A stretch of DNA of 64,000 nt from Sandaracinobacteroides sp039808025 (GCA_039808025.1 JBDHSK010000004.1:62001-126000), one strand, 5' to 3'; shown: positions 1-10,500, counted from the first letter of the stretch. Notes: a model not told the origin generated them from the letters alone. Translations and numbers: made by a program.

Positions 1-56
1 CATACCGCTGTTCGCAATGGCCCGGCCTGCCACGCCAGGCGCATAACCTATCCCCA

Positions 57-530
57 TCAGGGGGAGGGCAGCGGCAACCGATGGGTGCACTTGATCTCAG
101 AGAGGGTGGCCGTCGAGCGGACATCGACCACCCCGGGCAGCCGCAACAACGTATGGAAGGTGAACTTCTGGTACCAGTCCATATTGGGGGCCAGAACCTT
201 GATCATCACGTCCATTTCCCCGAAAATGGTATAGGCTTCGGTAATTTCCGGTATGTTCCCGATCGCATAGGTGAAGCGCTCGCGTTCCTCCTCAGACAGG
301 CGGCCGATCTTCAGCTGGGCGAAGATATACATGTTGTCGCCCAGCTTCTCGCGGTCGAGGATCGCCACTTGCGCCTTCACATAGCCCTCATCCTTCAGCC
401 GCTGCATGCGCCGCCAGCACGGCGACTGCGACAACCCCACCCGGTCAGCGATCTCGCTCGAGGATTCCGAGGCGTCGATCTGCAGACGGTCGAGAATCTT
501 GTAGTCGAGACGATCGAGGGCAGACGCCAT
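57..530 (-). CDS. Lrp/AsnC-family transcriptional regulator
   Basis: This 157-residue protein has the normal length and layout of the Lrp/AsnC family. An N-terminal winged helix-turn-helix covers about residues 5-60, with the family pattern LDRLDYKILDRLQ followed by SQSPCWRRMQRL in the recognition helix. A RAM ligand-binding domain covers about 70-150 and keeps the GEMDVMIKV strand. Such proteins sense amino acids and often control the adjacent divergent gene. Here the neighbour 131 bases away is an ornithine cyclodeaminase-like gene that heads a peptide/amino-acid locus, so local control of that locus is my inference. The effector cannot be read from the sequence. Confidence 0.93.
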   Translation of the reverse strand: MASALDRLDYKILDRLQIDASESSSEIADRVGLSQSPCWRRMQRLKDEGYVKAQVAILDREKLGDNMYIFAQLKIGRLSEEERERFTYAIGNIPEITEAYTIFGEMDVMIKVLAPNMDWYQKFTFHTLLRLPGVVDVRSTATLSEIKCTHRLPLPSP

Positions 531-661
531 GGTTATGCACTTTCGCGGCTATTGATAGATCAATTTTCCATTGTTTTGCCTGATTGCCGGTAAAATCAAC
601 AGAAATATCGCCATCAGGCAGCTATAGTGTCCGTCGCGGTATAGTGAGGGAGCCCGGGAGC
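531..661. promoter_or_regulatory. Divergent promoter region, lrp / ornithine cyclodeaminase-like gene
   Basis: These 131 bases separate two outward-reading genes. The middle is locally AT-rich (about 555-610) compared with the GC-rich flanks, as expected for Lrp-type promoters. I see no perfect inverted repeat and cannot place -35/-10 boxes with confidence. Binding by the adjacent Lrp protein is an inference from gene order only. Confidence 0.35.
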
Positions 662-1588
662 ATGCAGGTGATCGACTCCGACGAGGTGCGGCAAAGGCTG
701 GATCTCCCCTCGTGCATTGCTGCCATGCGAACGGCGATGGCGGCGCTTTCGGCCGGCACCACCCGGCAATTGCCGCGCAGCCTGATCACCATGGGCGAAG
801 GGCGGCTCTTTGCCCAGATGCCCGGCGCTCTGGCCGATGACGGCCTGTTCGGCGCCAAGCTGATCAGCGTCTTTACCGACCCGTCGCGTCCCGGCCGGCA
901 GCGCCATCGCGGGGTCGTGGTGCTGTTCGAGCCGGCAGAAGGCCGCCCGGTCGCCGTCGTCGACGCCGAGGAAATCACCCATATCCGCACGGCCGCCGCC
1001 ACCGCCATGGCCACCGACGCGCTCGCCCGCCCCGGGGCGCAGACCCTGCTGATCGTCGGCACCGGCGGTCAGGCGCAAAGCCATCTGCAGGCCCTGCCGC
1101 TGGTGCGGCCGTTTCAGCGCATCCTTGTCTGGGGCCGCGATGACGCCAAGGCGCAGGCGCTGGCCGCGGAATTCGGCGCTGAGGCAGTAACCGACCTGAA
1201 GGCCTCCTGTGGCGAAGCCGATGTGATCTGCACCGTGACCTGCGCCGCGACTCCTGTCGTTCACGGCGCCTGGCTCAGCCCCGGCACGCACATCAACCTG
1301 GTAGGCTCCAGCATCCCCGGCCCGGTGGAAGTCGATAACGAACTGGTGGTGCGTGGCCGCTATTTCGTGGAAAGCCGCACCACGGCGCTGGCAGCCGCCG
1401 CTGAGTTTCTCGTCGCCCGCGCCGCCGGGCTGATCGACGACCGCCATATCGCCGGCGAAATCGGTGAGGTGCTTCTGGGGCAGGTGCCCGCCCGCCGCCA
1501 CGACACCGACATCACCATCTACAAATCCCTGGGGCATGCCGTTCAGGATCTGGCGGCCGCTGCCCTTCTGGTTCGGAGTGCCTCCTGA
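662..1588 (+). CDS. Ornithine cyclodeaminase / mu-crystallin family protein
   Basis: The 308-residue product fits the family length of about 300-330. A Rossmann dinucleotide-binding loop GTGGQA lies at residues 133-138, preceded by LLIV, and the family's catalytic-region lysine is in the segment GLFGAKLIS. Members include ornithine cyclodeaminase, alanine dehydrogenase and delta1-pyrroline-2-carboxylate or ketimine reductases, and family membership alone does not decide between them. An in-frame upstream ATG at 584 exists, but homology begins at MQVIDSDEV, so I start at 662. The stop overlaps the start of the next gene by one base (TGATG), which implies translational coupling with the amidohydrolase. 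The enzyme is cytosolic. Confidence 0.85.
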   Translation: MQVIDSDEVRQRLDLPSCIAAMRTAMAALSAGTTRQLPRSLITMGEGRLFAQMPGALADDGLFGAKLISVFTDPSRPGRQRHRGVVVLFEPAEGRPVAVVDAEEITHIRTAAATAMATDALARPGAQTLLIVGTGGQAQSHLQALPLVRPFQRILVWGRDDAKAQALAAEFGAEAVTDLKASCGEADVICTVTCAATPVVHGAWLSPGTHINLVGSSIPGPVEVDNELVVRGRYFVESRTTALAAAAEFLVARAAGLIDDRHIAGEIGEVLLGQVPARRHDTDITIYKSLGHAVQDLAAAALLVRSAS

Positions 1589-3642
1589 TGCGATTGATTC
1601 CCGTGCTGCTTGGCGCCACCCTGCTTGCGACCAGCGGCGCGGCGCTTGCCACCATCAGCCGCTGGACGGTGCTGGCCGGAGGCGAGAAGGTGGGGTTCGC
1701 CGAGGCCGATTCCGATGCCGATGGCCGGCAGCTGCGCATCCGCCATGATGTCAAGAACAATGGCCGCGGCCCGACCATGACCGAAGAGATCGTGCTGGGC
1801 GACGACGGGCTGCCGCGCCAATGGTCGCTGAAAGGCACCTCAACCTTCGGCGGCATTGTGGATGAATGGTTCAGCCATGACGGCGCAAAGGCCAGCTGGC
1901 GCGATTCGACAGGGGCCGGGTCAGCCACCGTCAGCGGCCCCGCCCTTTATGTGGGTCAGAACGCCAGCCCCCTGGCGCTTGGCATCTATGCACGCGCACT
2001 GCTTGCCGATGCCGACCATGCCATGCCGTCGCTTCCCGGTGGCACCCTGTCGTTGCAGCCGCTTGGCCGGGCGACAGTGGGCGGGCAATCCTACCGGGCG
2101 TTCGCGCTTTCCGGAATCGACCTGACCCCGGACCTGCTGCTGCTCGATGACGCCGGCGAACTGTTCGCCACTTTCAGCAGCAGCGGTGCCGTGGTGCGCG
2201 CGGGCCATGAAGGTACCCTGCCCGAACTGACGGCACTTGCGGAAAAGCTCGATTCCGCCCGCTTTGCCGACCTGTACAAGCGCCTGGCGATCCACCCCGA
2301 CCGGCCGCTGCGCATCCGCAATGTCCGCATCTTCGACCCGGCAAGCGGGCAACTGGGCGAGCCGGTGTCGCTGGTGATCGCTGGCGAGCGGATCACCGGA
2401 ATCCAGCCAGCCGACGCCCCCGCCACCCCCGGCGAGGCATTGATCGACGGCAAGGGCGGCACCATCCTTCCCGGCCTTCACGACATGCACGCCCATGTCA
2501 CTCCGGAATCAGCGCTGCTCTATCTGGCGGCCGGCGTTACCTCGGTGCGCGACATGGGCAACGACAACGCCGTGCTTGCCGGCCTGATTGCCGATATCAA
2601 GGCCGGGCGCATTGCCGGTCCACGCATCGTTCCCAATGGCTTCCTCGAAGGACGCAGCAATTATTCCGCCCGCAACGGCATCATCGTCGATTCCGGGGCC
2701 GCCGCCATCGACGCCGTGCGCTGGTATGCGGCACGCGGCTACTGGCAGGTGAAGATCTACAACAGCATGAACCCCGCCTTTGTGCCGGCAATCGCCGCCG
2801 AGGCCCACCGGCTGGGCATGGGGGTAACTGGCCACATCCCCGCCTTCACCGATGCCGACCACATGATCGCCGCCGGTTACGACGAGATCACCCACATCAA
2901 CCAGCTGATGCTGGGCTGGGTGCTGCAACCCGGCGAGGATACCCGAACACCGCTGCGCCTCACCGCCATGAAGCGGGTGGCGGGCCTCGACCTCGCCAGC
3001 CCCAAGGTTACCCGCACGCTCTCCACCATGGCGGAACAGCACATCGCCCACGACCCGACGGCCGTGACGCTCGAACTGCTGATGCTGAGCCGCAACGGCA
3101 CCCCCAGCCCGGCGGTGGCCGCCTATATCGACCATCTGCCCATCGGGCTGCAGCGCCGCCGCCGGCAGGCAATCGCGCCCACGGCATCAGCGGCCGAGGC
3201 CGCCGAATATGACGCGGCCTTCGCCAAGGTGAAGGACCTGCTGAAGCGCATGCACGACAAGGGCATCCGGCTATTGCCCGGCACCGACGACGGCACCGGC
3301 CTTTCCGTGCACCGCGAGTTGCAGATCTATGGCGAGGCGGGAATCCCGGCGGCCGAGGTGCTGCAACTTGCCACCCTTGGCCCGGAACAGTATCTGGGCC
3401 GCGACCAGCAGCTGGGGCGCATCAGCCGCGGTGCCCTTGCCGATTTTCTGCTGCTACCCGGCAATCCGCTTGCGGATCTGCGCCAGCTGCACCGGATCGC
3501 CATGGTGGTAAAGGGCGGCACCATCTGGTTCCCGGCCGCCATCCACAGGGCCATGGGAATCAGGCCCTTCGCCCAGCCACCCGAAATCAGCGGGCTGCCG
3601 CAGCCGAACGCTGCTGCCACCACCAATAGCCAAGCCCGATAA
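1588..3642 (+). CDS. Exported metal-dependent amidohydrolase with extra N-terminal domain
   Basis: The 684-residue protein starts with a signal peptide (about residues 1-22, ending GAALA). A region of about 210 residues follows that I do not recognise, then an amidohydrolase barrel from about 245. Visible metal ligands are H301 and H303 in HDMHAHV, K389 in VKIYNS (position of the carboxylated lysine), H416 in GHIP, H436 in THIN and D567 in PGTDDG. This is the binuclear prolidase/imidazolonepropionase-like subclass, some of whose members cleave dipeptides or N-acyl amino acids. Activity on a peptide-derived substrate in the periplasm fits the carboxypeptidase neighbours. The C-terminus overlaps the convergent permease gene by 56 bases. 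Confidence 0.85.
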   Translation: MRLIPVLLGATLLATSGAALATISRWTVLAGGEKVGFAEADSDADGRQLRIRHDVKNNGRGPTMTEEIVLGDDGLPRQWSLKGTSTFGGIVDEWFSHDGAKASWRDSTGAGSATVSGPALYVGQNASPLALGIYARALLADADHAMPSLPGGTLSLQPLGRATVGGQSYRAFALSGIDLTPDLLLLDDAGELFATFSSSGAVVRAGHEGTLPELTALAEKLDSARFADLYKRLAIHPDRPLRIRNVRIFDPASGQLGEPVSLVIAGERITGIQPADAPATPGEALIDGKGGTILPGLHDMHAHVTPESALLYLAAGVTSVRDMGNDNAVLAGLIADIKAGRIAGPRIVPNGFLEGRSNYSARNGIIVDSGAAAIDAVRWYAARGYWQVKIYNSMNPAFVPAIAAEAHRLGMGVTGHIPAFTDADHMIAAGYDEITHINQLMLGWVLQPGEDTRTPLRLTAMKRVAGLDLASPKVTRTLSTMAEQHIAHDPTAVTLELLMLSRNGTPSPAVAAYIDHLPIGLQRRRRQAIAPTASAAEAAEYDAAFAKVKDLLKRMHDKGIRLLPGTDDGTGLSVHRELQIYGEAGIPAAEVLQLATLGPEQYLGRDQQLGRISRGALADFLLLPGNPLADLRQLHRIAMVVKGGTIWFPAAIHRAMGIRPFAQPPEISGLPQPNAAATTNSQAR

Positions 3643-4885
3643 GCATCCAGCCGCCCAGAAGCGCATAGGGGCGCCAGTCGGCCTCGACACCGACGAACAG
3701 CAGCCCCAGCGCACACACCACCCCGGCGGCGCCGATCAGCGGCATGCGGCGCGGGCGGAACCCGGCTTCGCAGTCGAGATCGGGGTGACGACGGCTGACC
3801 ACCACCGCCGACAGGCAGATGCTGGCATATTTCAGCAGGTTGGGGATGTTGACGGCCAGAAACAGGAACGTCAGCTCCATGGGCAGAAGCAGGCCGACAC
3901 AGCCGATGGCGAACACCGCCAGCAACGCGATATGCGGGGTATGCCAGCGGGGGTGCACGCGTGCCAGCACCCGCGGCAGCGCCCCGGCCTCGCCCATGGC
4001 GAACAGGCTGCGGCTGAACATGGCGAAAATGGCGTTCAGCGACTTGCCTATCGACAGCACCGCCGCCAGTGCGATCACCGGAACGGCTGCCGGGCCCATG
4101 AACCGGCGGGCGGCATCGAGAATGGGGGCCTCGCTGGCAGCCAGCCCCGGCGCCCCCAGCAGCCCCAGCGACACGAACCCCACCGCCAGATACAAAAGCG
4201 TGGCCGACCCGATCGAGAGGGCAATGCCCAGCGGGATGTTGCGCTTGCTGTCGCGCACTTCCGCCCCGGCTTCGGTCGCGGCCTCTATCCCGAAGAACAG
4301 GCCCATCAGCAGCGGCGCGGTGATGATGACGCCGTGCCAGCCGTGGGGCATCAGCGGCTGCAGGCGCGCGGCCTCGAACGCGGTGGCGCCGCCCCACAGC
4401 ACATAGACGGCAAACAGCAGCAAGACGGCGGCCAGCAGCACCTTCTGCACGCGCGCCGCCACCAATATGCCGAACCAGTTGGCGGCCAGCACCGCCACCA
4501 GCACCGCGAACATGGTGGGCCGGGTGGGCAGCGGCACCAGCATGGCGCCATAGCGCACCAGCACCAGCGACAGCACCGCCATCGCCCCCATGTTGGCAAC
4601 GATCCGCGCCCAGGCAATGAAGAAGCCGACAGCCGGGTGCAGAAAGCGGGCAGGCCAGGCAAACGACGCCCCGGAAACCGGCACGGCCGAACCAAGATAG
4701 GCATAGCTGACGGCAATCAGGTACATCGGCAGCGCCGCCACCAGCACCGAAATCAGCATTCCCGGGCCCGCCAGTTCCGCAGCCGGCGAAATCACCGAGA
4801 AGATCGAGACGCCAACCGCCGTTCCAAGGCCCAGCGCCACCACGCCCCACAGATCGATGTTGCGCCGCAGATCGGCGTCACTCAT
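3587..4885 (-). CDS. APC-superfamily amino acid permease
   Basis: The 432-residue hydrophobic protein has about 12 membrane segments and the amino acid-polyamine-organocation signature near its start (LGLGTAVGVSIFSVISPAAELAGPG split over TM1). A central GIEAATEAGAEVRDSKRNIP matches the TM6 region of basic and neutral amino acid permeases. It belongs in the inner membrane. It overlaps the start of the downstream-coordinate S10 peptidase gene's stop by four bases (4882-4885), so it is translated last in the minus-strand run aminotransferase, S10 peptidase, permease. Uptake of the amino acids released by that peptidase is a natural inference. The substrate is not determinable. Confidence 0.9.
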   Translation of the reverse strand: MSDADLRRNIDLWGVVALGLGTAVGVSIFSVISPAAELAGPGMLISVLVAALPMYLIAVSYAYLGSAVPVSGASFAWPARFLHPAVGFFIAWARIVANMGAMAVLSLVLVRYGAMLVPLPTRPTMFAVLVAVLAANWFGILVAARVQKVLLAAVLLLFAVYVLWGGATAFEAARLQPLMPHGWHGVIITAPLLMGLFFGIEAATEAGAEVRDSKRNIPLGIALSIGSATLLYLAVGFVSLGLLGAPGLAASEAPILDAARRFMGPAAVPVIALAAVLSIGKSLNAIFAMFSRSLFAMGEAGALPRVLARVHPRWHTPHIALLAVFAIGCVGLLLPMELTFLFLAVNIPNLLKYASICLSAVVVSRRHPDLDCEAGFRPRRMPLIGAAGVVCALGLLFVGVEADWRPYALLGGWMLIGLGYWWWQQRSAAAAR

Positions 4886-6288
4886 CGTGCAGCCCCGGCA
4901 AGGAAGGCGCGGATGTCGGCACTGAGGGCCTTGCGCGCGGTATCATCGGAATAGGTCATGTGGCCGGCTTCGTAGCGGCGGTTGACGATGCGTGCACGGT
5001 CCGCGCGGGTGTGTGCCACCAGATAATCGGCAGCGCCCACCGTGGTGGTCAGGTCGTAAAGGCCGGTGCCGATGAACAGCCGGAACTGCGGGTCGTCGGC
5101 CATCGCCTTTTCGACCATCGCCATGAACGGCCAGTCGGCAAAGGGGGAATCGCCGCCGCCATAGGCCCACGGCCCTTCGGGGCGCGCCATCAGCCGGTAG
5201 TCTCCGGGAACGCCCAGTTGCGTGAGGCGGTCGACCACCGCCTTGCCATATAGTCCGGCCACCGGCGCAAAGGCGTCGGACCCGGCATCGCCGCCGGTAT
5301 AGCGGGCGTCATAACGGGCCAGCACCTCGCCGCGCCCTTTCAGCAGTTCCAGCCGAAAATCCTCTTTCGAAAGCGTCAGGCGGCGCTGCACCCAGCCGTC
5401 GGCGGCAAGCCCGGTCAGCGCCTGCAGCCGGTGTGCCAGTGCCTGCTGGCGTTCGGGGTCAAGATCGCGGCCACGATACAGACCATCGAGATAGTCGGGC
5501 CCGAACGCCCGGGCGGCATCGGCGGCTGCCCCGGGGTCGCACCGGGTGGGCACGGCGTGCCAGCAGGCAACGGCTGCCAGAGTCGGCAGGTTGACGGGCC
5601 AGGTCACGACATTGGCGGGCCGCTGCGAGGTTTCGATCATGTTGAGCGCCTGCCCCAGCAGCAGAACCCCGCGCAACTGCAGCCATGGCGCCCGCGTCTT
5701 CAGCTCGGCAATCATGGCGGCTGCACGAATGGTGCCATAGCTTTCCCCCAGCAGATAGACTGGCGCTTCGCGGCGGCCGTGGGCATCAAGCCAGGCCACA
5801 ACCGCCTGGGCCATTGCCGCAGCGTCGCCCTTCACGCTTTGAAGGCGGGCCCGGTCGGCCCCCGGTTGCAGCCGCGCATAGCCGGTGCCCGGCGGGTCGA
5901 GCAGAACGACATCCGCGACTCCCAGCAGGCTTTCCGCGTTGGCAACCAGTGGCGCCCGGTCGGGCAGCGCGTCCCGCGGGTTCTGGGGGATGGCGGCGCG
6001 TAACGGCCCCAGCAGCCCCATGTGCAGATAGGCCGACGACGAGCCGGGGCCGCCGTTGAAAGCGAACAGCAGCGGCCGGGCGGTGTGCTGATCCGGGCTG
6101 TTGGCGGTACCGACATAGGCAATGGTGCCGACACTGGCATCAGCGGGGGAGTCCGGGTTGCTGGTTACGGCAAATTCAGCAATTTCCATCGCCGTGCCGT
6201 CGGGAAGCCGGGCGGAAAAGCGTGGTGCAGCCCATGCGGATGTCGCCATCACGGCCGCCAGCAGCGCGCTCAGCAGAAATCCCCGCAT
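4882..6288 (-). CDS. Exported S10-family serine carboxypeptidase (copy 1)
   Basis: The 468-residue protein has a signal peptide ending SAWAA near residue 21. The peptidase S10 fold is shown by FAFNGGPGSSS (about 76-85, oxyanion region), the nucleophile S183 in GESYGT, and the acid and base D412 (GTGLYDLTT) and H443 (YEAGHMTY). S10 enzymes remove C-terminal amino acids from peptides. The start at 6288 has the purine-rich GGAGGAG just upstream and lies two bases after the stop of the aminotransferase gene. The end overlaps the permease start by four bases. The three genes thus form a tight operon for cleaving, importing and deaminating. It is one of three different S10 genes within 11 kb. Confidence 0.92.
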   Translation of the reverse strand: MRGFLLSALLAAVMATSAWAAPRFSARLPDGTAMEIAEFAVTSNPDSPADASVGTIAYVGTANSPDQHTARPLLFAFNGGPGSSSAYLHMGLLGPLRAAIPQNPRDALPDRAPLVANAESLLGVADVVLLDPPGTGYARLQPGADRARLQSVKGDAAAMAQAVVAWLDAHGRREAPVYLLGESYGTIRAAAMIAELKTRAPWLQLRGVLLLGQALNMIETSQRPANVVTWPVNLPTLAAVACWHAVPTRCDPGAAADAARAFGPDYLDGLYRGRDLDPERQQALAHRLQALTGLAADGWVQRRLTLSKEDFRLELLKGRGEVLARYDARYTGGDAGSDAFAPVAGLYGKAVVDRLTQLGVPGDYRLMARPEGPWAYGGGDSPFADWPFMAMVEKAMADDPQFRLFIGTGLYDLTTTVGAADYLVAHTRADRARIVNRRYEAGHMTYSDDTARKALSADIRAFLAGAAR

Positions 6289-6290
6289 GG

Positions 6291-7472
6291 TTACGTCTCC
6301 TCCCTGTCCCTTTTGCCCGCGAATTGCGCCCGATATAGTTGCAGGCCATCGGTCAACGCCTGCAACCCGGCGTCCAGTTCGGCGGCGGGCAGGGCAAAGC
6401 CGATACGGATATGGCCGGGCGCGCCAAAATAAGCGCCCGGCGCCACCACCACGCCGCTGCGATCGGCCAGCCATTGCGCGAACCGGATGCAGCTGTCGAT
6501 GCCGATTGGCCGCGGGAAAGTAATGCAGCCATGGGGCGGCAGATCGCCGGCCATCAGCCCATCGGCCAGCCAGCGGCCATGCCAGCTCTCGATGATCGGG
6601 CGGGCCGAAGCCATCATGTCGGCGCGCCAGCGATCGAACGGCTGCGGATTTTCAAGCACCAGCGCCGCCACGGCATGCGCCAGCCGCGAAACGCCGAACT
6701 CCACCTCCTCGCTGAGGGCGCGGATGGGGGCAAGCACCGCCTGATCGGCCGTGATCCAGCCGCAGCGCAGGGTGCTTAGCCCGAATCCCTTGGTGAGGCT
6801 GCCGACACGGATGAACGCCGGTGACAGGCCGGGCGACGCCGTCACAAAGCCGGGGCCGCCATAGTCGGCATACACCTCGTCGACGACCACCACCGCCCCA
6901 TGATCTTCAGCCACCCGGCCGATGGCCACCAGCGTCTCGCGGTCAAGCGCCATGCCCGACGGGTTGTGCAGGTTCGACAGCAGGATGATGCGGGTGTCGG
7001 GCGTCAGCGCCTTGCGCACCTCGTCCGGGTCGATTTCATATCGCGGCCCGCGCCGGCTGAAATAATCGACCGGTCGGTCAAGCGACCGGGCGATGCGGTG
7101 AAAGAGATCGAAGGCCGGGGTTTCCACCAGCAGCCGCTGGCCCGGCTTCAGCAGCGCCCGGCAGATCAGCGACAGCGCCCCGGTTGCCCCGGTGGTGCAC
7201 AGAATCTGCCCTTCCTCCACCCCCAGCCGCCGCGCCAGTGCGGCAACCACAAAGGGGTTGCCATCGGCAAAGGCGCTCACATAGCGGCTGCTGATCTTGT
7301 CGGCAAAGGCGGCGCTGATGGTCTGCCGCAACAGCTCGACCGGCTCGGGAACCGCGCTTTCGAACAGGGCCACCTGCGTTTGGTTCCGGGCATTGTGCCG
7401 CAACATCTTGCGCACCCAATGGCTGTAGGAGGCAGCTGGTGCCGAAGTGGGAATTTGCCCGTTGGCGGTCAC
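6291..7472 (-). CDS. PLP-dependent aminotransferase, class I/II
   Basis: The protein is about 393 residues from a GTG start at 7472, which has AAAGGCAGGA at a suitable distance. An ATG at 7406 is the alternative, and the longer ATG at 7601 would run into the receptor gene. Fold type I features include the substrate and cofactor motif SNLHNPSG, DEVYADYG, and the PLP lysine in SLTKGFG. An arginine near the C-terminus in HIRIGFA fits the carboxylate-binding position. There is no signal peptide, so it acts in the cytosol. It probably removes the amino group from an amino acid delivered by the locus. It begins 74 bases downstream of the receptor gene and may be partly insulated by the terminator between them. 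Confidence 0.88.
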   Translation of the reverse strand: MTANGQIPTSAPAASYSHWVRKMLRHNARNQTQVALFESAVPEPVELLRQTISAAFADKISSRYVSAFADGNPFVVAALARRLGVEEGQILCTTGATGALSLICRALLKPGQRLLVETPAFDLFHRIARSLDRPVDYFSRRGPRYEIDPDEVRKALTPDTRIILLSNLHNPSGMALDRETLVAIGRVAEDHGAVVVVDEVYADYGGPGFVTASPGLSPAFIRVGSLTKGFGLSTLRCGWITADQAVLAPIRALSEEVEFGVSRLAHAVAALVLENPQPFDRWRADMMASARPIIESWHGRWLADGLMAGDLPPHGCITFPRPIGIDSCIRFAQWLADRSGVVVAPGAYFGAPGHIRIGFALPAAELDAGLQALTDGLQLYRAQFAGKRDREET

Positions 7473-7495
7473 GTCGTCTGTCAGTCCTGCCTTTT

Positions 7496-7537
7496 TAAAA
7501 GGTTGGCGCGCCCGCCGGGGGGAAGCGCGGGCGCGCC
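7496..7537 (-). terminator. Rho-independent terminator after the TonB-dependent receptor gene
   Basis: Perfect 11-base arms at 7505-7515 and 7527-7537 (GGCGCGCCCGC and its complement) enclose an 11-base loop. On the minus strand the stem is followed by AACC and then TTTT. It lies directly behind the receptor stop at 7546 and overlaps the leader of the aminotransferase gene, so it could act as an attenuator between the two. Confidence 0.75.
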
Positions 7538-7545
7538 GAGAGAAA

Positions 7546-10500
7546 TCAGAAGAACCGCACCCGGGCGCCGACGAAGTAGCGGCGGCCGAGGATGTCGCCA
7601 TAACCGATCTGCGGGTAGGATGGGCCGCGATCCGTCAGGTTGTTGACCCCGGCGCGAATGGTGAAGCCGCCGATCTCGTACTGGGCCGAAATGCTCTGCA
7701 CATAGTTGGCACCAAGGCGCGGATTGGGGTTGTTTTCGATGGTGACGTCGGGCCCGGCGCGGGTAGCGCCGAGAAATTCCCCCTGATAGCTGAGGCGCAG
7801 TGGCCCCTTGTGCCAGGCGATATTGAGAGTCCCCGCCCATTTGGGTGACTGCCAGGTATCGTCGGTCCGCACGAAGGTCTCGCCGGTCACCGAGGTTTCC
7901 AGCAGGGCATTGTGAATGGCCGAGACATTGATCGTCAGGTCACCCTTGTCGGCGCCGCCGGCAAGATCGGCGATGCCGAACCCGTAGTTCAGTGCGAACA
8001 CCTCGCCCCGGTAGCGCACCACCCCGGCATTGAAGGTAGTGGTGGTGCCGGTAATAATGGCACCACCCGGATTGATGGAATCCGGGTTGGCAAGGCGGGT
8101 GAAGGCCGCGCACACCGCCGGGTCGGGGGTTTCGTTGTCATAGCAGGCGGCAGCGAAATCCTCGGTGGTGAAGGGTGACAGGCCATCTTTCAGGTCGATC
8201 TCCACCCGGTCGACCGAGAAGGTAAGGCCGGGGGCGAAGCTGGGGGTCAGAACGATCCCGTATGACCAGGTGTCGGAAATCTCATTGCGCAGGAACGGGT
8301 TGCCCCCCGATGTCACCAGCGCACGCTGGAAATTCTCGGACGGGTTCTGGAAGCGGGCCAGCCGGTCCGCAGCCGACAGGCCAGCACCGGTTCCGTCCGG
8401 ATCAACACCATAGCCAGGGTTGGCCGCAAACAGCGCCAGGCAGTTGGCGCGGCGCACCGCCGGGTTGGGCCCGCTGGAAATGCGGTCGGCGTCGCACGGG
8501 TCATAGCCGGTTGAATCGATGGCGGTGCTGGAAGGCGCCAGCAGCTGGGTCAGCGAGGGCGCCCGGAAGTTGCGGCTGCGCGACACCCGCAGCGCCACGC
8601 CTTCCACCGGCTCGAAGCGGGCGCCCACCTCCCACACATTGGCATGGCCGGCGCGGCTGTTATCAACATACCGGAACGCCCCTTTCAGCTCCAGCGCATG
8701 AATGAGCGGGATCCCCATGTCGGCAGTAACCAGTGGCGCCAGCAATTCGGCCGACAGTTCGTCGGTATTGTAGCTTCCCGACTGGGCATATTGCTTCGCG
8801 CCAGAACCGAAGCTGCCTTCGAGGTTGGCGGCAAGCGGCGCGAAGCGCGCCTTCTCGTTGCGGTGCTCATAGGCGGCGCTGAATTTCAGATCACCCCCCG
8901 GCAGACGGAACAGCGAGCCGCCCAGCGTTGCAAGGAAGCTGGTCTGCTCGTTGGTCCAGTCCATCCCGGCGATGGTGCTGACATAGGCGCGTGCCGCCTC
9001 CGACACATTGCCCGTTCCGAACGGGTTGATGGGGGCGCAGGCCGGATCATCGTTGGTGGGGTCGGCATCGGCATTGATGGCGCAGACGATGCTGCCGCCC
9101 GCGCGCACGGCATTGATGGCGTTCTTGTAGCGGTCGTTCAGAACCTCCCAGCTGCGCTGTTCGCCGTCCACCCGGCCATAACTCGCCGACACGCTCCAGT
9201 AGAAATCGCGCCGGCCCGCCGTGAAATCACCTTCCAGCCCCAGAACCCCGCGCCAGGTGTTGGCGATGGTGGTTGCCGATGCGTCGGGCACCAGATCGAG
9301 GAAATATTTCGACAGGAACAACGGCGCGCCAGCCGCGAATGACGGGCGGGCCGCCGACAGCAGCGCCTTGGCCTGTTCGGTGAGGAAGGGGTTGTCGATG
9401 GTGAAGGCGATCGGCCCGGCATAGCTGCCGGCGTTCAGGGTGGTGCGGCTGTTGCCTTGCGGAATCTGCGTGCCCCTGGTGCGGGCGAACAGGAATTCAC
9501 CGGTGAGGCGTACCGTATCCGTGATATCGTAATGGCCGATGGCGCTGGCGGTATAGCGTTCCAGCCCGGTGCGCAGGCCCACCAGATCCTGATAGCGATA
9601 GCCCTCGCCGCCCGAGGCAAAGGGAATGCCGGCGATGGTACCGGTATCGTAGGGCACCACCTGGCCATCGGGCGCGAATTGCAGGGGGCTGCCGTTATAG
9701 CGGGTCAGCAGTTGCGGCGGCGGCGCCGGGGCATTGAAGATCACGCCGTTGCTGTTGAACGGCCAGAAGCGGGCGTTGAAAATGGGCCGCACCGACGGAA
9801 TGCCGTCGTTGGGGCCGGTATCCTCGGGGTTGGAGACGGTCAGCCGCCCGAGGTTCGACAGCGGCCGATCGGCAAAGAACAGCATCGGCGAGCGGGAATA
9901 GCCGAAATCGACAGCGACATTGCCGCGCCCACCGCCGAAATTGGTGCCGGCGGTCAAGCGCAGCGACTGAGTGCCATAGGTGCCGCGCGAATCGATGCCG
10001 GCCTGACCATCGATCTCGACGCCGCTGAAATCGCGCCGCAGGATATAATTGACCACCCCGGCAATGGCGTCAGAACCGTAAACGGCGGCGCCGCCGCCCT
10101 GATAGACCTCGACGCGCTGCAGCAGGCCCACCGGAATGATGTTGGCATCAACCTGGGAATCACCGGTGCCATCGGGCGCGCCGATCGCCGACGACGAGGT
10201 CACCATGCGGCGGCCGTTCACCAGCGTCAGGGTGCGGCCCGCCCCCATCCCGAACAGGTTGGGGAATTGCTGGCCGCTGCCACTCGAATCGCCCGAGCCA
10301 TCGGCCTGCGCCAGAGCCGGCAGGTTGGACGGCAGGTCGTTCATCACCGAGGCCGCGCTTGCATAGCCACGGTCGATCAGCGCCTGCTGGCTCAGCTCGG
10401 CGAGCGGCGCCACCTGCATGGCCCCGGTCTGGCGAATGCGCGATCCGGTGATGACGATATCTTCGGAATCGGCGTCAGCCGCCTGCTGGGCGTGGGCCGC

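Noticed and set aside
3327..4850. 507-codon minus-strand frame overlapping the permease gene
   Set aside because: It runs in another frame of a clear APC permease and is Gly/Ala/Arg-rich, as usual for shadow frames in GC-rich DNA.
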